Source: Acidobacteriota bacterium (lineage in GTDB: Bacteria > Acidobacteriota > Thermoanaerobaculia > Multivoradales > Multivoraceae). From it: 64,000 nt of DNA. Made by a program: the position numbers and the translations under genes. The stretch is taken from positions 186,001 to 250,000 of the forward strand of contig JAJCXN010000046.1 of NCBI GenBank assembly GCA_029263415.1. Direction: 5' to 3'. Shown piece by piece: positions 27,597 through 38,066 of this stretch (positions are counted from its first letter, which is position 1; every line of letters begins with the position of its first letter). Under the pieces are notes generated by a model. The model searched no databases. It was not told where the DNA came from and saw only the letters and a program-made list of their open reading frames with translations.

Positions 27597-29654
27597 TTGC
27601 AACCTCAGCCAGGCCTTGCTCACCCCAAGATGTCGCAATCGCACCCCACCCCGAGAGCCCTCGCGACCACGTCGCGGTTTCGGCACCCTATGCCGGATCT
27701 GCCAGGTCTTGCCCAAGGCGCTCGCGCGATTGCCATGCTCCTCCTTGCATCGCTCACCGCAGCGGCATCCTCGGCGGCACCGGTCAACAAATCGGCCAAC
27801 AGGGGCCTAAGCCCGGCAACCGATCGAGCAGCTCGGCCTGCGCAAGCGATTGCTGGCCTGGTGGGTACAGTCAGCGCCGGATACCGCGGGCACGGTTCGG
27901 TGCCTCTGCCCGACGCTGGGGTCTACGCATACCAAGTCACCGACCTCACCATCCACAAGGCGCAAACCGACCTCGGTGGTGGATTCTCCTTTGCCGCGCT
28001 GCCCGCCGGGGTCTACAAGCTCATCGTGCACAAGACTGGCTTCCTGCCCGCAGTGGTCTTGGTCACCCGCACAACGGCGAGCGCTTTTCAAGAACTCCAG
28101 TTCGAGCTGTTCCCCGACACCTCAAAACTTCGGCTGGACGAAAACGACACAGCAAGTGACTTTTGGCAAATCCGCAAGCGGATTCCCGCCGATGTTCTAA
28201 GAGAAATCAGAATCGCGCATGCGGCACCCATGCGCGATCAGGAGATGCCGCGTCTGCTCACGCCCAACACGGGAACCTTCGTCGCCAACATGCACGCGCT
28301 CAGCGGCTCCGGTGACTTCGCGCGCACACCCAACGCCAATGTGATCGGTGGCCACGTGAGTATCTCAGGCCAGGTTGGCGACCTTGACGTCGACCTTGTC
28401 GGCAACTTTCGCACGCTCAAGACGCAGCACGCTGACACCGTCGGCCGAGCCCAATCGATGGCCTTCAACCTGCATCATGAGAGCTCGGGCGACTTCAAAG
28501 TATCCACCCGGACAGGCTCCTTGCAGGATGGCATCAACCCCATCGACCTGGAGCGCTACGGCGTTGGTTGGGAAGGATCCGTGGGCGCCGGTCGCACCGC
28601 CATCTCCGCCAACTACACTTCTGAAACCAACTACTACCGAGACGCGAGGGCCGACCTATTCGCGGTGCCAGACTCGTCGAGGACCTTCGATATCGAGGGC
28701 ACCTACAACCAGCGCATATCGCGACGAACCAACGTTGAGACCGGCGTCAGGTACCGCGAGCGCGGACCACTCTCCTTGAGCCAGCAGCGGGCGACAGCCG
28801 TGGCTCCCAGCCGCCCGATCACTGAGCGCGTCGACCTATTCGGATTGGGAGCGCTCGACGTCAAGCGGTCCTTGTCCTTGCAATACGGGCTGTTCACGAC
28901 GTTGTGGGAAGGCGCAGTCGCCTTCACTCCTCACGCCGGCATAGTCCTCAACTTGCCCAACCAATGGACCGCAGAGGGTTCGGTTCGACAGCGGCTGCAC
29001 GAAAACGCCGATGACTGGACCGCCGATTTCTTGCCTGCGCACCACCGTCAGCAGTTCGAATGCACAGCGGCCGAGGAAGGTTGCTACCGTCTCAAGTTGA
29101 CCCGCGAACTGGGCGACGGCGACGCGGTGGAGTTCGGTGCGCTGTACCGCCACTTCGCCGACACCATCCGCCTCTATTTCAGTGACGACCTCTTTAACGA
29201 GCTCGACAGCGTCTTCTTGGTCGACGGCGACCGCCTGCCGGAAGTGCACTTCGCCGTCTCACACCGGCTGACACCTCAGATCATGACGCGGTTTGCCTCC
29301 AACATTGCTCGAGGCGGCGGCGGCGCGGTCGGCACCGAACTCGAGAACGAAGTCAGCTATATGGTGACCTCCTTCGAAGGGCAGTTCGAGGCCACCGAAA
29401 CCGGCGTGGTGCTGTCATTCCACTCTGTTGAGCAACACCTCAAGAACCGCGATGGCATCGCGGCACAGGACCCCATCGCAAAGGACCGCGTGCAATTGCA
29501 GATCACTCAGGGGCTCTCGCGATTGATGGGCTTTTCCCAGAACCTCAACCTGATCCTCGACATGCAGGTCAGCCGGGGGGAAGAGCAGCGCCTAGCGCAG
29601 GCAAACGACGAACTCTCGCGCAGGATCCTAGGCGGCATCGCACTCCGGTTTTAG
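27597..29654 (+). CDS. Outer-membrane receptor-like protein with carboxypeptidase-regulatory-like N-terminal domain
   Basis: VYAYQVTDLTIHKAQTDLGGGFSFAALPAGVYKLIVHKTGF (CarboxypepD_reg-like) followed by a beta-barrel-like region ending in GGIALRF. Confidence 0.7.
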   Translation: MQPQPGLAHPKMSQSHPTPRALATTSRFRHPMPDLPGLAQGARAIAMLLLASLTAAASSAAPVNKSANRGLSPATDRAARPAQAIAGLVGTVSAGYRGHGSVPLPDAGVYAYQVTDLTIHKAQTDLGGGFSFAALPAGVYKLIVHKTGFLPAVVLVTRTTASAFQELQFELFPDTSKLRLDENDTASDFWQIRKRIPADVLREIRIAHAAPMRDQEMPRLLTPNTGTFVANMHALSGSGDFARTPNANVIGGHVSISGQVGDLDVDLVGNFRTLKTQHADTVGRAQSMAFNLHHESSGDFKVSTRTGSLQDGINPIDLERYGVGWEGSVGAGRTAISANYTSETNYYRDARADLFAVPDSSRTFDIEGTYNQRISRRTNVETGVRYRERGPLSLSQQRATAVAPSRPITERVDLFGLGALDVKRSLSLQYGLFTTLWEGAVAFTPHAGIVLNLPNQWTAEGSVRQRLHENADDWTADFLPAHHRQQFECTAAEEGCYRLKLTRELGDGDAVEFGALYRHFADTIRLYFSDDLFNELDSVFLVDGDRLPEVHFAVSHRLTPQIMTRFASNIARGGGGAVGTELENEVSYMVTSFEGQFEATETGVVLSFHSVEQHLKNRDGIAAQDPIAKDRVQLQITQGLSRLMGFSQNLNLILDMQVSRGEEQRLAQANDELSRRILGGIALRF

Positions 29655-29880
29655 GTGTCAGATACAGAGACCGTCCTGGTCGATTCTTCAGTTGACCAAA
29701 GGCGTTGCATGGCCGCACTGCCTGAGCAGAGCCCGACGTCCCGGAAGCCCCCGGTGGCGACATGCTGACCACATCCAAGCAATCGGAGCCAAATCAAAAA
29801 ACTGAACGGCCACCCCCAAATTGTTTTCTTCACAGGGCCTTGAGCCGACCTTGCTGGTCTCTTGGTGGCATGATGAGGAG

Positions 29881-29896
29881 TGGCACAGTTCGTGCT
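29881..29896 (+). promoter_or_regulatory. Candidate sigma-54 (-24/-12) promoter
   Basis: TGGCACAGTTCGTGCT: GG-N10-GC spacing, one mismatch to TGGCAC-N5-TTGCW; 78 bp upstream of the kinase CDS. Confidence 0.5.
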
Positions 29897-29973
29897 TTCA
29901 ACAGTTTGAACCTTGAGACATCCGGTCTCTTTGGCACCAATCCTACGCTTCGTCGAGCAAACCACCCTCTCCT

Positions 29974-32970
29974 GTGAACACCTCCAACGGGCCAACACCA
30001 GCGGTCGGTGAACCGACTCACCTAGAGTCGACCTCTGGCGGTAGTCCGCCAGATGGAGGAGGCCTCGAACCGCGAGCCCTGCAGCCCAAGTCTGCTGGGT
30101 CGCGAGTCAGCACGTTGGCCCTGCTTGCCATGCTAGCGATCGCAGTTCTGCTCTCTGTGCTCTCGTTCAACCGAAAGGTCAACGGGTTCCAGTCCTCCGG
30201 GGTCGAGCTGAGTTCGACAACCGCAGGTTGGTTAGTGGAGCGCGCCACCAACGCCAGTGAGCTGCAAGCAGGCGACATCCTGATCCTCGTCGAGGGGCAG
30301 TTCCCGACCACGCGCAAGGAAGTCGAACAACTTCTGACCAGCGCACACACCAGCCAGGTCGCGTTCACTCGCAACGGCGAACTGCAAGAAGGAGCTCATC
30401 GAAGACCACCGCTGCGGATTGACTTCGCCTACCTGGTGTTGGCCTTGATCGGCGTCACCTACCTGTTCATTGGCTTGTATACCCTGCTGCGAGGGTTGAG
30501 CGGCCAGGTCGCGCTCTTCGTCGTCTGGTGCACGTGTTCGGCCCTGCTCTACTTGATCAGTCCGAGCCTGCCGCCGCCGGACCAGCTGGGCATGCTGTTC
30601 TACTTCCTAGACTTGTTCTGTCGGGCGCTGCTATCACCGCTGACCTTGCACTTCTTCCTGATATTTCCGCGACCGCTGCGGCTTGCAGGCAAGCCTGGGC
30701 ATATCTCAAAGCGAGTGCTCGCCCTCCTCTACGCTCCGGCAGCCGTTCTTCTTGCGGTGCAACTCGACATGGCGTTGGGGGTCAAGCGGCTGGTACCGCG
30801 GCCAACAGATGCCCTCGTTTTTCTTTTGGATCGGTCCGGCCTCCTGATGATGGCGGGCTTCTCCTTGATGGCGCTGGTCGCCCTCATTGCTCAAAGTCGC
30901 CACAGCGCTGGCTGGGAGGAGCGGCGCCAGATCCTGTGGATTGCAGCCGGTATGGCCGCGGGCTACATCCCGTTTCTCGCTCTTTACATCGCACCGGTGT
31001 CGCTCGGCCTGCCCACGCCCGAACTGCTGCAGGTGGTCGCAGTCTTGCCGCTAGGGCTGGTGCCGCTTGGCTTCGCCTGGGCGCTGCTGCGCTACCGACT
31101 GTGGGATGTCGCGATCATCCTGCGCAACGCCACCACTTACGCAATGACCCTGATGCTCGGCGGGCTCGGCTTTTCGCTCTTGAATCTCCTGATTCGCAAT
31201 CAGATCCCGTCCAACCTGGAGTGGACCCGCAACCTCTCGACCATCGCAGGCGGACTCCTGGTCGCCGGACTCTTGGTGCCGACCAAGCAGAGCATCGGCG
31301 CGACCCTCGAACGCTTTCAATACCGCGGAGGACTCGCTCGGCGCCGGTCGCTGGCGGACCTCGGCGAAGAACTCCTGCACGAACGCGACCTCGAACCGCT
31401 GTGCGCCAATCTCACTCGTCAACTCGAAGAAACCATGAACTTGGAACGCTGCAACCTGTTCCTGCTCATTGGCGATGAGTTTCATCCGGTGACGCCCGAG
31501 TCGTTGACCGACACCTTCTTCTTGCCACAGGAGGCGATCGGCGAGCGCTTCTGGGAACTCGACTGGATCCGCATCGAACAGCAGAGCCTGCCAACCCTCG
31601 ATCCAGATATTGAAGACGAGCTGTTCGGCTACGGCTACCGAACCGCGTTTCCACTGCGTGTTCGAGATCGACCGGTCGGCGTGCTCGCTACCGGCTACAA
31701 GTCTGGCCACAGCCCGCTCAACAGTGCGGACTCTCACTTGATTCGGCAGATCCTCAACCAAGCAGCGTTGGCGATCGAGAACGCACAGCTGCTCGAACAG
31801 ATGCAGCAGCGACTACAGCAGGTGTCTGAACTGCAACAGTTCAACGAGGAGATTATCGAGTCGTCGCCTGCTGGCATCGCCGTCCTCGACGATCGGGATC
31901 GCATCATGCACTCAAATCTCGCCTTCTCCGATCTGGTCAAGCGCGGTCGCGAGGCGATGCGTCACCTACCGATCGGCGAGGTGCTACCGATCCAGTTGCC
32001 TGAGCCTGAAAGCGGCATCCTTGAGACGACCCTCTCGAGGGCCAGCGATAGTGATGCGCTCCTTGAAAGCGGAAGTCACAGCACTTCGACCACTGATGAC
32101 CTTCACGACAGCAAGAAGGTTCGCCACGTCCAAGTCAGCCTCGCCAGTCTGCACCGCGCTACCGACAACGGCACCCGCGTGTTGGTGGTCAACGATGTGA
32201 CAGAGCTGACCAAGATGGAGCGTGCTCTTCAAGAGAAGGAGCGACTAGCGGCACTCGGTGTCATGGCGGCTGGAGTTGCGCACGAGGTCAACACACCGCT
32301 TACCGGCATTTCGAGCTACGCTCAGATGCTGCTCCAAGATACACCCGAGACCGACCCACGCTTCGAGATTCTCAAGAAGATGGAGCGTCAGACCTTCCGA
32401 GCATCGCGCATTGTCGGAAATCTGTTGGAGCTATCGCGTGCGTCCGGTCCGCAACTCGAATTGGTCCGCCTACGACCGCTGTTCGAGGAAAGCATTGACT
32501 TGCTGCGCCCTCGCTTGGCCGCAGCCCATGTGGCTGTCAAGTTCATAGGCGAATGGCCCGAGGATCTTGCCATTTCGGGCGACGAAGGCGAGCTGCTGCA
32601 GGTCGTCAACAACCTGTTGCTCAACGCGGCTGAAGCGACCGTCGAGCGGCCGGCAGCGAAGCGAGAAGAACTCGCGACAATCGAAGTCGAAGCAACGGAT
32701 CGTGGAGATCAAGTAGAAGTGACGGTCCTTGATCGCGGACCCGGCATTAGGGCCCACGACCTGCCCAAGATCTTTCGCCCCTTCTTCTCCACCAAACTCG
32801 ACCGCGGTGGCACCGGGCTCGGCCTTTCCATCTCCTACGAAATCATCCGCCGCCACGGTGGTGAGCTACGAGCGGAGAATCGTTCCAGCGGCGGTTGCCG
32901 TTTGTCGATCATTCTGCCCAAATGTGGCCCGTTCTCAGGCGACGCAAATTCCAGCCCGCAAGCCAACTGA
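29974..32970 (+). CDS. Membrane sensor histidine kinase (PDZ-like N-term, multi-TM, GAF, PAS, HisKA, HATPase)
   Basis: 998 aa; GVAHEVNTPLTGISSYAQML H-box, NNLLLNAAEATVE N-box, DRGGTGLGLSISYEI; VERATNASELQAGDILILVEGQ PDZ-like. Confidence 0.88.
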   Translation: MNTSNGPTPAVGEPTHLESTSGGSPPDGGGLEPRALQPKSAGSRVSTLALLAMLAIAVLLSVLSFNRKVNGFQSSGVELSSTTAGWLVERATNASELQAGDILILVEGQFPTTRKEVEQLLTSAHTSQVAFTRNGELQEGAHRRPPLRIDFAYLVLALIGVTYLFIGLYTLLRGLSGQVALFVVWCTCSALLYLISPSLPPPDQLGMLFYFLDLFCRALLSPLTLHFFLIFPRPLRLAGKPGHISKRVLALLYAPAAVLLAVQLDMALGVKRLVPRPTDALVFLLDRSGLLMMAGFSLMALVALIAQSRHSAGWEERRQILWIAAGMAAGYIPFLALYIAPVSLGLPTPELLQVVAVLPLGLVPLGFAWALLRYRLWDVAIILRNATTYAMTLMLGGLGFSLLNLLIRNQIPSNLEWTRNLSTIAGGLLVAGLLVPTKQSIGATLERFQYRGGLARRRSLADLGEELLHERDLEPLCANLTRQLEETMNLERCNLFLLIGDEFHPVTPESLTDTFFLPQEAIGERFWELDWIRIEQQSLPTLDPDIEDELFGYGYRTAFPLRVRDRPVGVLATGYKSGHSPLNSADSHLIRQILNQAALAIENAQLLEQMQQRLQQVSELQQFNEEIIESSPAGIAVLDDRDRIMHSNLAFSDLVKRGREAMRHLPIGEVLPIQLPEPESGILETTLSRASDSDALLESGSHSTSTTDDLHDSKKVRHVQVSLASLHRATDNGTRVLVVNDVTELTKMERALQEKERLAALGVMAAGVAHEVNTPLTGISSYAQMLLQDTPETDPRFEILKKMERQTFRASRIVGNLLELSRASGPQLELVRLRPLFEESIDLLRPRLAAAHVAVKFIGEWPEDLAISGDEGELLQVVNNLLLNAAEATVERPAAKREELATIEVEATDRGDQVEVTVLDRGPGIRAHDLPKIFRPFFSTKLDRGGTGLGLSISYEIIRRHGGELRAENRSSGGCRLSIILPKCGPFSGDANSSPQAN

Positions 32971-33024
32971 ACAGCGCGCTCGCATGCATCTACTCTCCCA
33001 CTCGATCCGCAATAGGAAATCCCG

Positions 33025-34404
33025 TTGAACATTCTGATCATTGACGACGAAGAGGTCCTTCAAGACATCCTGACAACCCTGATCCGCAAGGAGGGCCACC
33101 ATCCGATCGCCTGCCGCACCGGCACCGAGGGTTTGGACGTCTTGGAGAAAGAGGACATCGACCTCGTCCTGCTTGACCTCATGCTGCCCGACATGCGCGG
33201 CCAGGAAGTCCTGCGCCGAATCCGCGAGCGCGATCCCGACCAGGTAGTGATCGTGATTACTGCCTACTCTTCGATCGAAGGCGCGATCGAAGCAATGCGC
33301 GATGGCGCGTTCCACTACCTACCTAAACCTTTTAAGAACGAGGAAGTGCGGATCACGCTGCGCAAGGGGCTGGAACGCCGGCATCTCACCACGGAGAACC
33401 GCCGGCTGCGCCAACGTCTCGACCACCGCTTCGGGTTCGACAGCATCATCGGCAAGAGCAAGCCGATCCAAGAGGTGTTCGAGCTGATTCGTCTCGCCGC
33501 GCCGTCGAAGAGCAACATCCTCATCCTCGGTGAAAGCGGCACCGGCAAGGAGTTGGTCGCCAAGTCGATCCACGGCAACTCCAAGCGCAAGGACGGGCCC
33601 TTCGTCACCGTCAATTCGGGTTCGATGCCCTCGGATCTCCTGGAGAGCAATCTGTTCGGTCACGTCAAAGGAGCGTTCACCGGTGCCATCTCGAACAAGA
33701 AGGGCCTTTTTGAAGTCGCCGACAGCGGCACCATCTTCTTCGACGAGATCGGCAACATCAACGTCGACACCCAGTCCAAGCTTCTGCGCGTCATCCAAGA
33801 GAAGGAGTTCATGCGCTTGGGTGGCGTTGAGACCTTGAAAGCGGACGTGCGCATCGTTGCAGCGACCAACGCCAACCTAGACGAGATGGTCGAAGCCGGC
33901 ACCTTCCGCGAGGACCTCTTCTACCGGCTCAACGTCATCACCATCAACCTCCCGCCGCTGCGCAAAAGAATCGAGGACATCCCGCCGATCGCCCAACACT
34001 TCTTGAGGATCTACTGCAAAGAGAACGAAAAGGAAATCGACAGCATCGACTCGAAGGCGATGGAGGCCATGCTCGATTACCACTGGCCGGGCAATGTGCG
34101 CGAACTAGAAAACGCCATCGAGCGAGCGACAGTGCTCTCAACCGGCAACACTCTCGACACCAACCTGTTGCCTCACTCCATGCGTGAGAGCGAGCCCGGC
34201 TCCGTCAGCAGCCCATCCTTGCCTTCGGGGGGCATCTCACTCAAAGAAGCGGTCTCTGACTACGAACGCCAACTGATCATCAAGGCCCTGCAAACCACTG
34301 GCGGGGTGCAAAAGCACGCGGCTCAGCTTCTGAACGTGAAGCCGACCACCCTTCACGAAATGATGAAGCGGCTCAACGTCTCGGCTGAGAGCCTCGCTGG
34401 GTAA
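33025..34404 (+). CDS. Sigma-54-dependent response regulator (NtrC family)
   Basis: Receiver DLVLLDLMLPDMRG; GESGTGKELVAKSIH; ESNLFGHVKGAFTGA; C-terminal HTH. TTG start. Confidence 0.94.
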   Translation: MNILIIDDEEVLQDILTTLIRKEGHHPIACRTGTEGLDVLEKEDIDLVLLDLMLPDMRGQEVLRRIRERDPDQVVIVITAYSSIEGAIEAMRDGAFHYLPKPFKNEEVRITLRKGLERRHLTTENRRLRQRLDHRFGFDSIIGKSKPIQEVFELIRLAAPSKSNILILGESGTGKELVAKSIHGNSKRKDGPFVTVNSGSMPSDLLESNLFGHVKGAFTGAISNKKGLFEVADSGTIFFDEIGNINVDTQSKLLRVIQEKEFMRLGGVETLKADVRIVAATNANLDEMVEAGTFREDLFYRLNVITINLPPLRKRIEDIPPIAQHFLRIYCKENEKEIDSIDSKAMEAMLDYHWPGNVRELENAIERATVLSTGNTLDTNLLPHSMRESEPGSVSSPSLPSGGISLKEAVSDYERQLIIKALQTTGGVQKHAAQLLNVKPTTLHEMMKRLNVSAESLAG

Positions 34405-34589
34405 GGTCGGCATGAGGCGCTGAGCACCGGGATCTGGCCTTGATTGGCCGTTGAGGTTTCGCGCGCCAGCTCCCTACGGCAGCCGAGATTCGCTTAGGCT
34501 TGGCGCACAAGAGAGCGCCACCTCAGATGGCCTGGCACCAGCACCTGGTGCGCTCTCATTTCTTGAGACCTTATCTCCCCCACCCACCT

Positions 34590-35675
34590 ATGCTCGACAA
34601 ACTCCAAGCCCTCGAACGCACGTACGACGAGCTCACCACTCGTATGGGCGACCCGGAGGTCATCGCCGACCCGAATGCCTACCGCGACACCAACAAAGCG
34701 ATGGCTGAGATCGCGCCCTTAGTGGAGCTGTATCGTTCCTACCGCAGCGTGCAAGAAGAGCTAGATCAAACCACTGAGATGCTCGAAGAGCTCGACAAAG
34801 GCGACGAGCTGTTCACCATCGCGGAACAAGAGAAGGCCGAACTCACCAACAAGATCGACCAGCTCAAGACCGACCTACAGCGCGAGCTGATCCCTAAGGA
34901 TCCGAACGACAAGCGCAATGTGGTGCTTGAGATCCGAGCTGGGACCGGCGGCGACGAAGCGTCGCTGTTCGCGGGTGAGCTATTTCGGATGTACAGCCGC
35001 TACGCCGAGACCAAGAACTGGAAGGTCAACATCATCGACCTTTCGGAGTCGGACGTCGGCGGCATCAAGGACGTGTCAGCTATCGTCGAAGGGCGCGGGG
35101 CGTTTAGCCAACTCAAGTTCGAAGCCGGTGTTCACCGCGTTCAGCGGGTGCCCGCTACCGAGGGTCAGGGGCGCATCCACACGTCGGCGTGCACAGTAGT
35201 GGTCATGCCCGAAGCCGACGACATCGAGATCGAAGTGGCAGAAAAGGATCTGCGCGTCGACCGCTTTTGTTCCTCAGGACCTGGGGGCCAAGGAGTCAAT
35301 ACCACCTACTCTGCGGTCCGGCTCACGCACTTGCCCACTGGCATCGTGGTGCAGTGCCAAGACGAGCGGAGCCAGATCAAGAATCGAGCGAAGGCACTGC
35401 GTGTACTCAAGAGTCGACTGCTCGATGTGGAGCGACAGAAGGCGGAATCGGAGCTGTCTGAAGAGCGCAAGAAAATGGTCGGCAGCGGCGACCGTTCAGA
35501 GAAGATTCGCACCTACAACTTCCCGCAGAACCGAGTCACCGACCATCGCATCGGACTCACACTGCACAAGTTGCCAGCCATCGTCGCAGGCGACCTTGAC
35601 CCGTTGATCGAGCCGATCACCAATCACTTCAAAGCCGAAGAGATGCAATCGGCGGCTGATCGCGACCTGTCATAA
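34590..35675 (+). CDS. prfA: Peptide chain release factor 1
   Basis: EIRAGTGGDEASLFAGELFRMY, GVHRVQRVPATEGQGRIHTS, CSSGPGGQGVNTTYSAVRLTHLPTG (GGQ). Start set at ATG 34590. Confidence 0.95.
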   Translation: MLDKLQALERTYDELTTRMGDPEVIADPNAYRDTNKAMAEIAPLVELYRSYRSVQEELDQTTEMLEELDKGDELFTIAEQEKAELTNKIDQLKTDLQRELIPKDPNDKRNVVLEIRAGTGGDEASLFAGELFRMYSRYAETKNWKVNIIDLSESDVGGIKDVSAIVEGRGAFSQLKFEAGVHRVQRVPATEGQGRIHTSACTVVVMPEADDIEIEVAEKDLRVDRFCSSGPGGQGVNTTYSAVRLTHLPTGIVVQCQDERSQIKNRAKALRVLKSRLLDVERQKAESELSEERKKMVGSGDRSEKIRTYNFPQNRVTDHRIGLTLHKLPAIVAGDLDPLIEPITNHFKAEEMQSAADRDLS

Positions 35676-35689
35676 GGGCCGCTAAGGAA

Positions 35690-36619
35690 TTGGCCACCGG
35701 CCCGCGCCTCGACCCCCAAGCCGCACAAATCGCTTTGAGCGATCGGCCGGCACTGACCGATCAGGCACAGCCCGATCAAGCGACTGTCGATGAACTGCGG
35801 CGTTGGGGAAGAGAACAACTCAGGACATGCGGCCATCTGATCGAGCCGCGCGAAGCGGGGCTTCTGATCGGGCACGCCTTGGGCCTAAGTGAAGCTCAGA
35901 TCTTCGCTCACGGCGACCGACCGTGTGACGCCGAACAAACGGGTCGTATCCGTGCGCTCATTCTCCGACGTGCCAACGGTGTCCCGTTCGCCTACCTCGC
36001 TAGCCATCGCGAGTTCTACGGCCGAGTTTTCACAGTCGATCATCGTGTCTTGATCCCGCGTCCCGAAACCGAGCACTTGATCGATGTGGTCAAGGCGCTC
36101 AAGCCACCCCCTCGACGGATCCTGGACCTCGGCACCGGGTCCGGATGCATCGCGACTACCCTCGCGCTGGAACACCCTCAAAGCACAATCGTGGCAGCGG
36201 ACATTTCGATCGCTGCACTGGCCGTCGCACAAGTGAACACCCTCGCACACGGGCTTCGAGCCCCGCGCGTTCAACTTGTGGCAGCCGACCTCTACCAGGG
36301 GCTCAACGTCGCCGACTTCGACACCGTCGTCTCCAATCCGCCGTACATCTCCACCGACGATGACCTGCCCGCGACAGTCGCCGATTTCGAGCCGCACCAG
36401 GCACTATTCGCAGGTGGCGATGGCCTCGCCTTCTATCGCCGCCTGCTCGGGCCTGAAACGCCATTCTTGCGCGACCAGCGGGTGATCCTCGAACTCGGCG
36501 CAAATCAACGCGCCGCGGTCGAAGACATCGCGCAAGAGCGGTTCACAACCGATACCGTGACCAGCGACCTCGCCGGCTGGGATCGGGTCATCTCGGTTAA
36601 GCGAACTCTGAAGACTTAG
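35690..36619 (+). CDS. prmC: Release factor glutamine methyltransferase PrmC
   Basis: LIPRPETEHLID, ILDLGTGSGCIATTLA, VVSNPPYIS (NPPY). Confidence 0.94.
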   Translation: MATGPRLDPQAAQIALSDRPALTDQAQPDQATVDELRRWGREQLRTCGHLIEPREAGLLIGHALGLSEAQIFAHGDRPCDAEQTGRIRALILRRANGVPFAYLASHREFYGRVFTVDHRVLIPRPETEHLIDVVKALKPPPRRILDLGTGSGCIATTLALEHPQSTIVAADISIAALAVAQVNTLAHGLRAPRVQLVAADLYQGLNVADFDTVVSNPPYISTDDDLPATVADFEPHQALFAGGDGLAFYRRLLGPETPFLRDQRVILELGANQRAAVEDIAQERFTTDTVTSDLAGWDRVISVKRTLKT

Positions 36620-36718
36620 GCCCTACAACGGCGGACCGCAGCTGCTGCGTCTCTGAAACAATCACTCGCAAGCGGATGCGCTCCAAACGCTCGCAACTCG
36701 ACACGGTGACACGTTCCC

Positions 36719-37993
36719 ATGGATTCATTCCTCATCCAAGGCCCGGGCCAACTCAACGGCTCGATCGCAGCCAGCGGCGCCAAAAACGCCGCGCTGCCAG
36801 CGCTCGCAGCATGCTTGCTGACCGACGAAGACGTCGAACTCGAACGGTTACCGCAGGTGCGCGACGTGATCACCATGGGTCGCGTGCTTGAGCACCTCGG
36901 CGCAGAGGTCACGAGATCAACCGACGCCACGCCCACGAGGGTCCGCTGCCACGCCTTAGCAGCTGATCGAGAAGCTCCCTACGAGCTGGTCAAAACCATG
37001 CGAGCCTCGGTCCTCGTCCTCGGGCCTCTGGTGGCACGTCTGGGATACGCGCGAGTCTCACTGCCAGGCGGCTGCGCTATCGGCGCAAGGCCGATCGACC
37101 TACACCTCGCGGGGCTCGAAGCGATGGGTGCGGAGGTCGAACTCGACCACGGCTACGTCACCGTGCGTGCTCGAGGTGGCGGAGCTAAGCCTCTCGCCGG
37201 ATGTCGCTACCGATTCGCGATGCCTTCGGTCGGCGCGACCGAGAACCTGATGATGGCCGCCACCCTGGCACAGGGCACCACCGTGCTCGACAACTGCGCG
37301 CAAGAACCAGAGATTTCAGATCTCGCGACACTGCTACGGGCGATGGGTGCCCAGATCAGCGGCGCCGGATCAGCCACCATCACTATCGAAGGTGTGGATC
37401 GTTTGACCCGCGCGCGGCACGCTCTGCTTTGCGATCGCATCGAAGCTGGGACCTATCTGATTGGCGGAGTGATGACCAATGGTTCGGTCACCGTCACCGG
37501 CCTCGATGCCGTTCACCTCACTCCCCTGCTCGAAAAGCTGTCAGATTGCGGCGCCAACATCTCGGTCGCCGATCACTCGATCACAGCAAGCGGAGGCTCC
37601 GAACTCAAGGCCCGCGACATGATCACGGCGCCCCACCCCGGATTTCCAACCGACTTGCAAGCACAGTTCCTTGCCCTCATGACCCGCGCCGAGGGTACGT
37701 CGACCATTGTCGAGAGCGTCTTTGAGAACCGATTTCAGCACGTCCCCGAGCTACGTAGAATGGGTGCTGAGATTTCGATCGACGGCAATGCTGCTCGAGT
37801 CACGGGCTGCGCCAGCCTCACTGGCGCCACCGTTATGGCGACCGATCTACGCGCCTCAGCGTGCCTCGTGCTGGCCGGCCTCTGCGCGCAAGGAGACACC
37901 ACCGTCGATCGGATTTACCATCTCGACCGCGGCTACGAACGAATGGAATCAAAATTGCAGACCTTAGGAGTCCCAGTACAGCGCATCGAGTAA
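36719..37993 (+). CDS. murA: UDP-N-acetylglucosamine 1-carboxyvinyltransferase
   Basis: [58 protein letters not shown]. Confidence 0.96.
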   Translation: MDSFLIQGPGQLNGSIAASGAKNAALPALAACLLTDEDVELERLPQVRDVITMGRVLEHLGAEVTRSTDATPTRVRCHALAADREAPYELVKTMRASVLVLGPLVARLGYARVSLPGGCAIGARPIDLHLAGLEAMGAEVELDHGYVTVRARGGGAKPLAGCRYRFAMPSVGATENLMMAATLAQGTTVLDNCAQEPEISDLATLLRAMGAQISGAGSATITIEGVDRLTRARHALLCDRIEAGTYLIGGVMTNGSVTVTGLDAVHLTPLLEKLSDCGANISVADHSITASGGSELKARDMITAPHPGFPTDLQAQFLALMTRAEGTSTIVESVFENRFQHVPELRRMGAEISIDGNAARVTGCASLTGATVMATDLRASACLVLAGLCAQGDTTVDRIYHLDRGYERMESKLQTLGVPVQRIE

Positions 37994-38066
37994 CAAGGCC
38001 CTTGCCAGCGGTGTTGTAGAACTGCGATGCCAGGATGGCGCCTCCCTTGCCCCACCCCGATCCGTT

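Noticed and set aside
31051-31761. 236-aa minus-strand ORF
   Set aside because: Fully antisense to the histidine kinase; no family signature.
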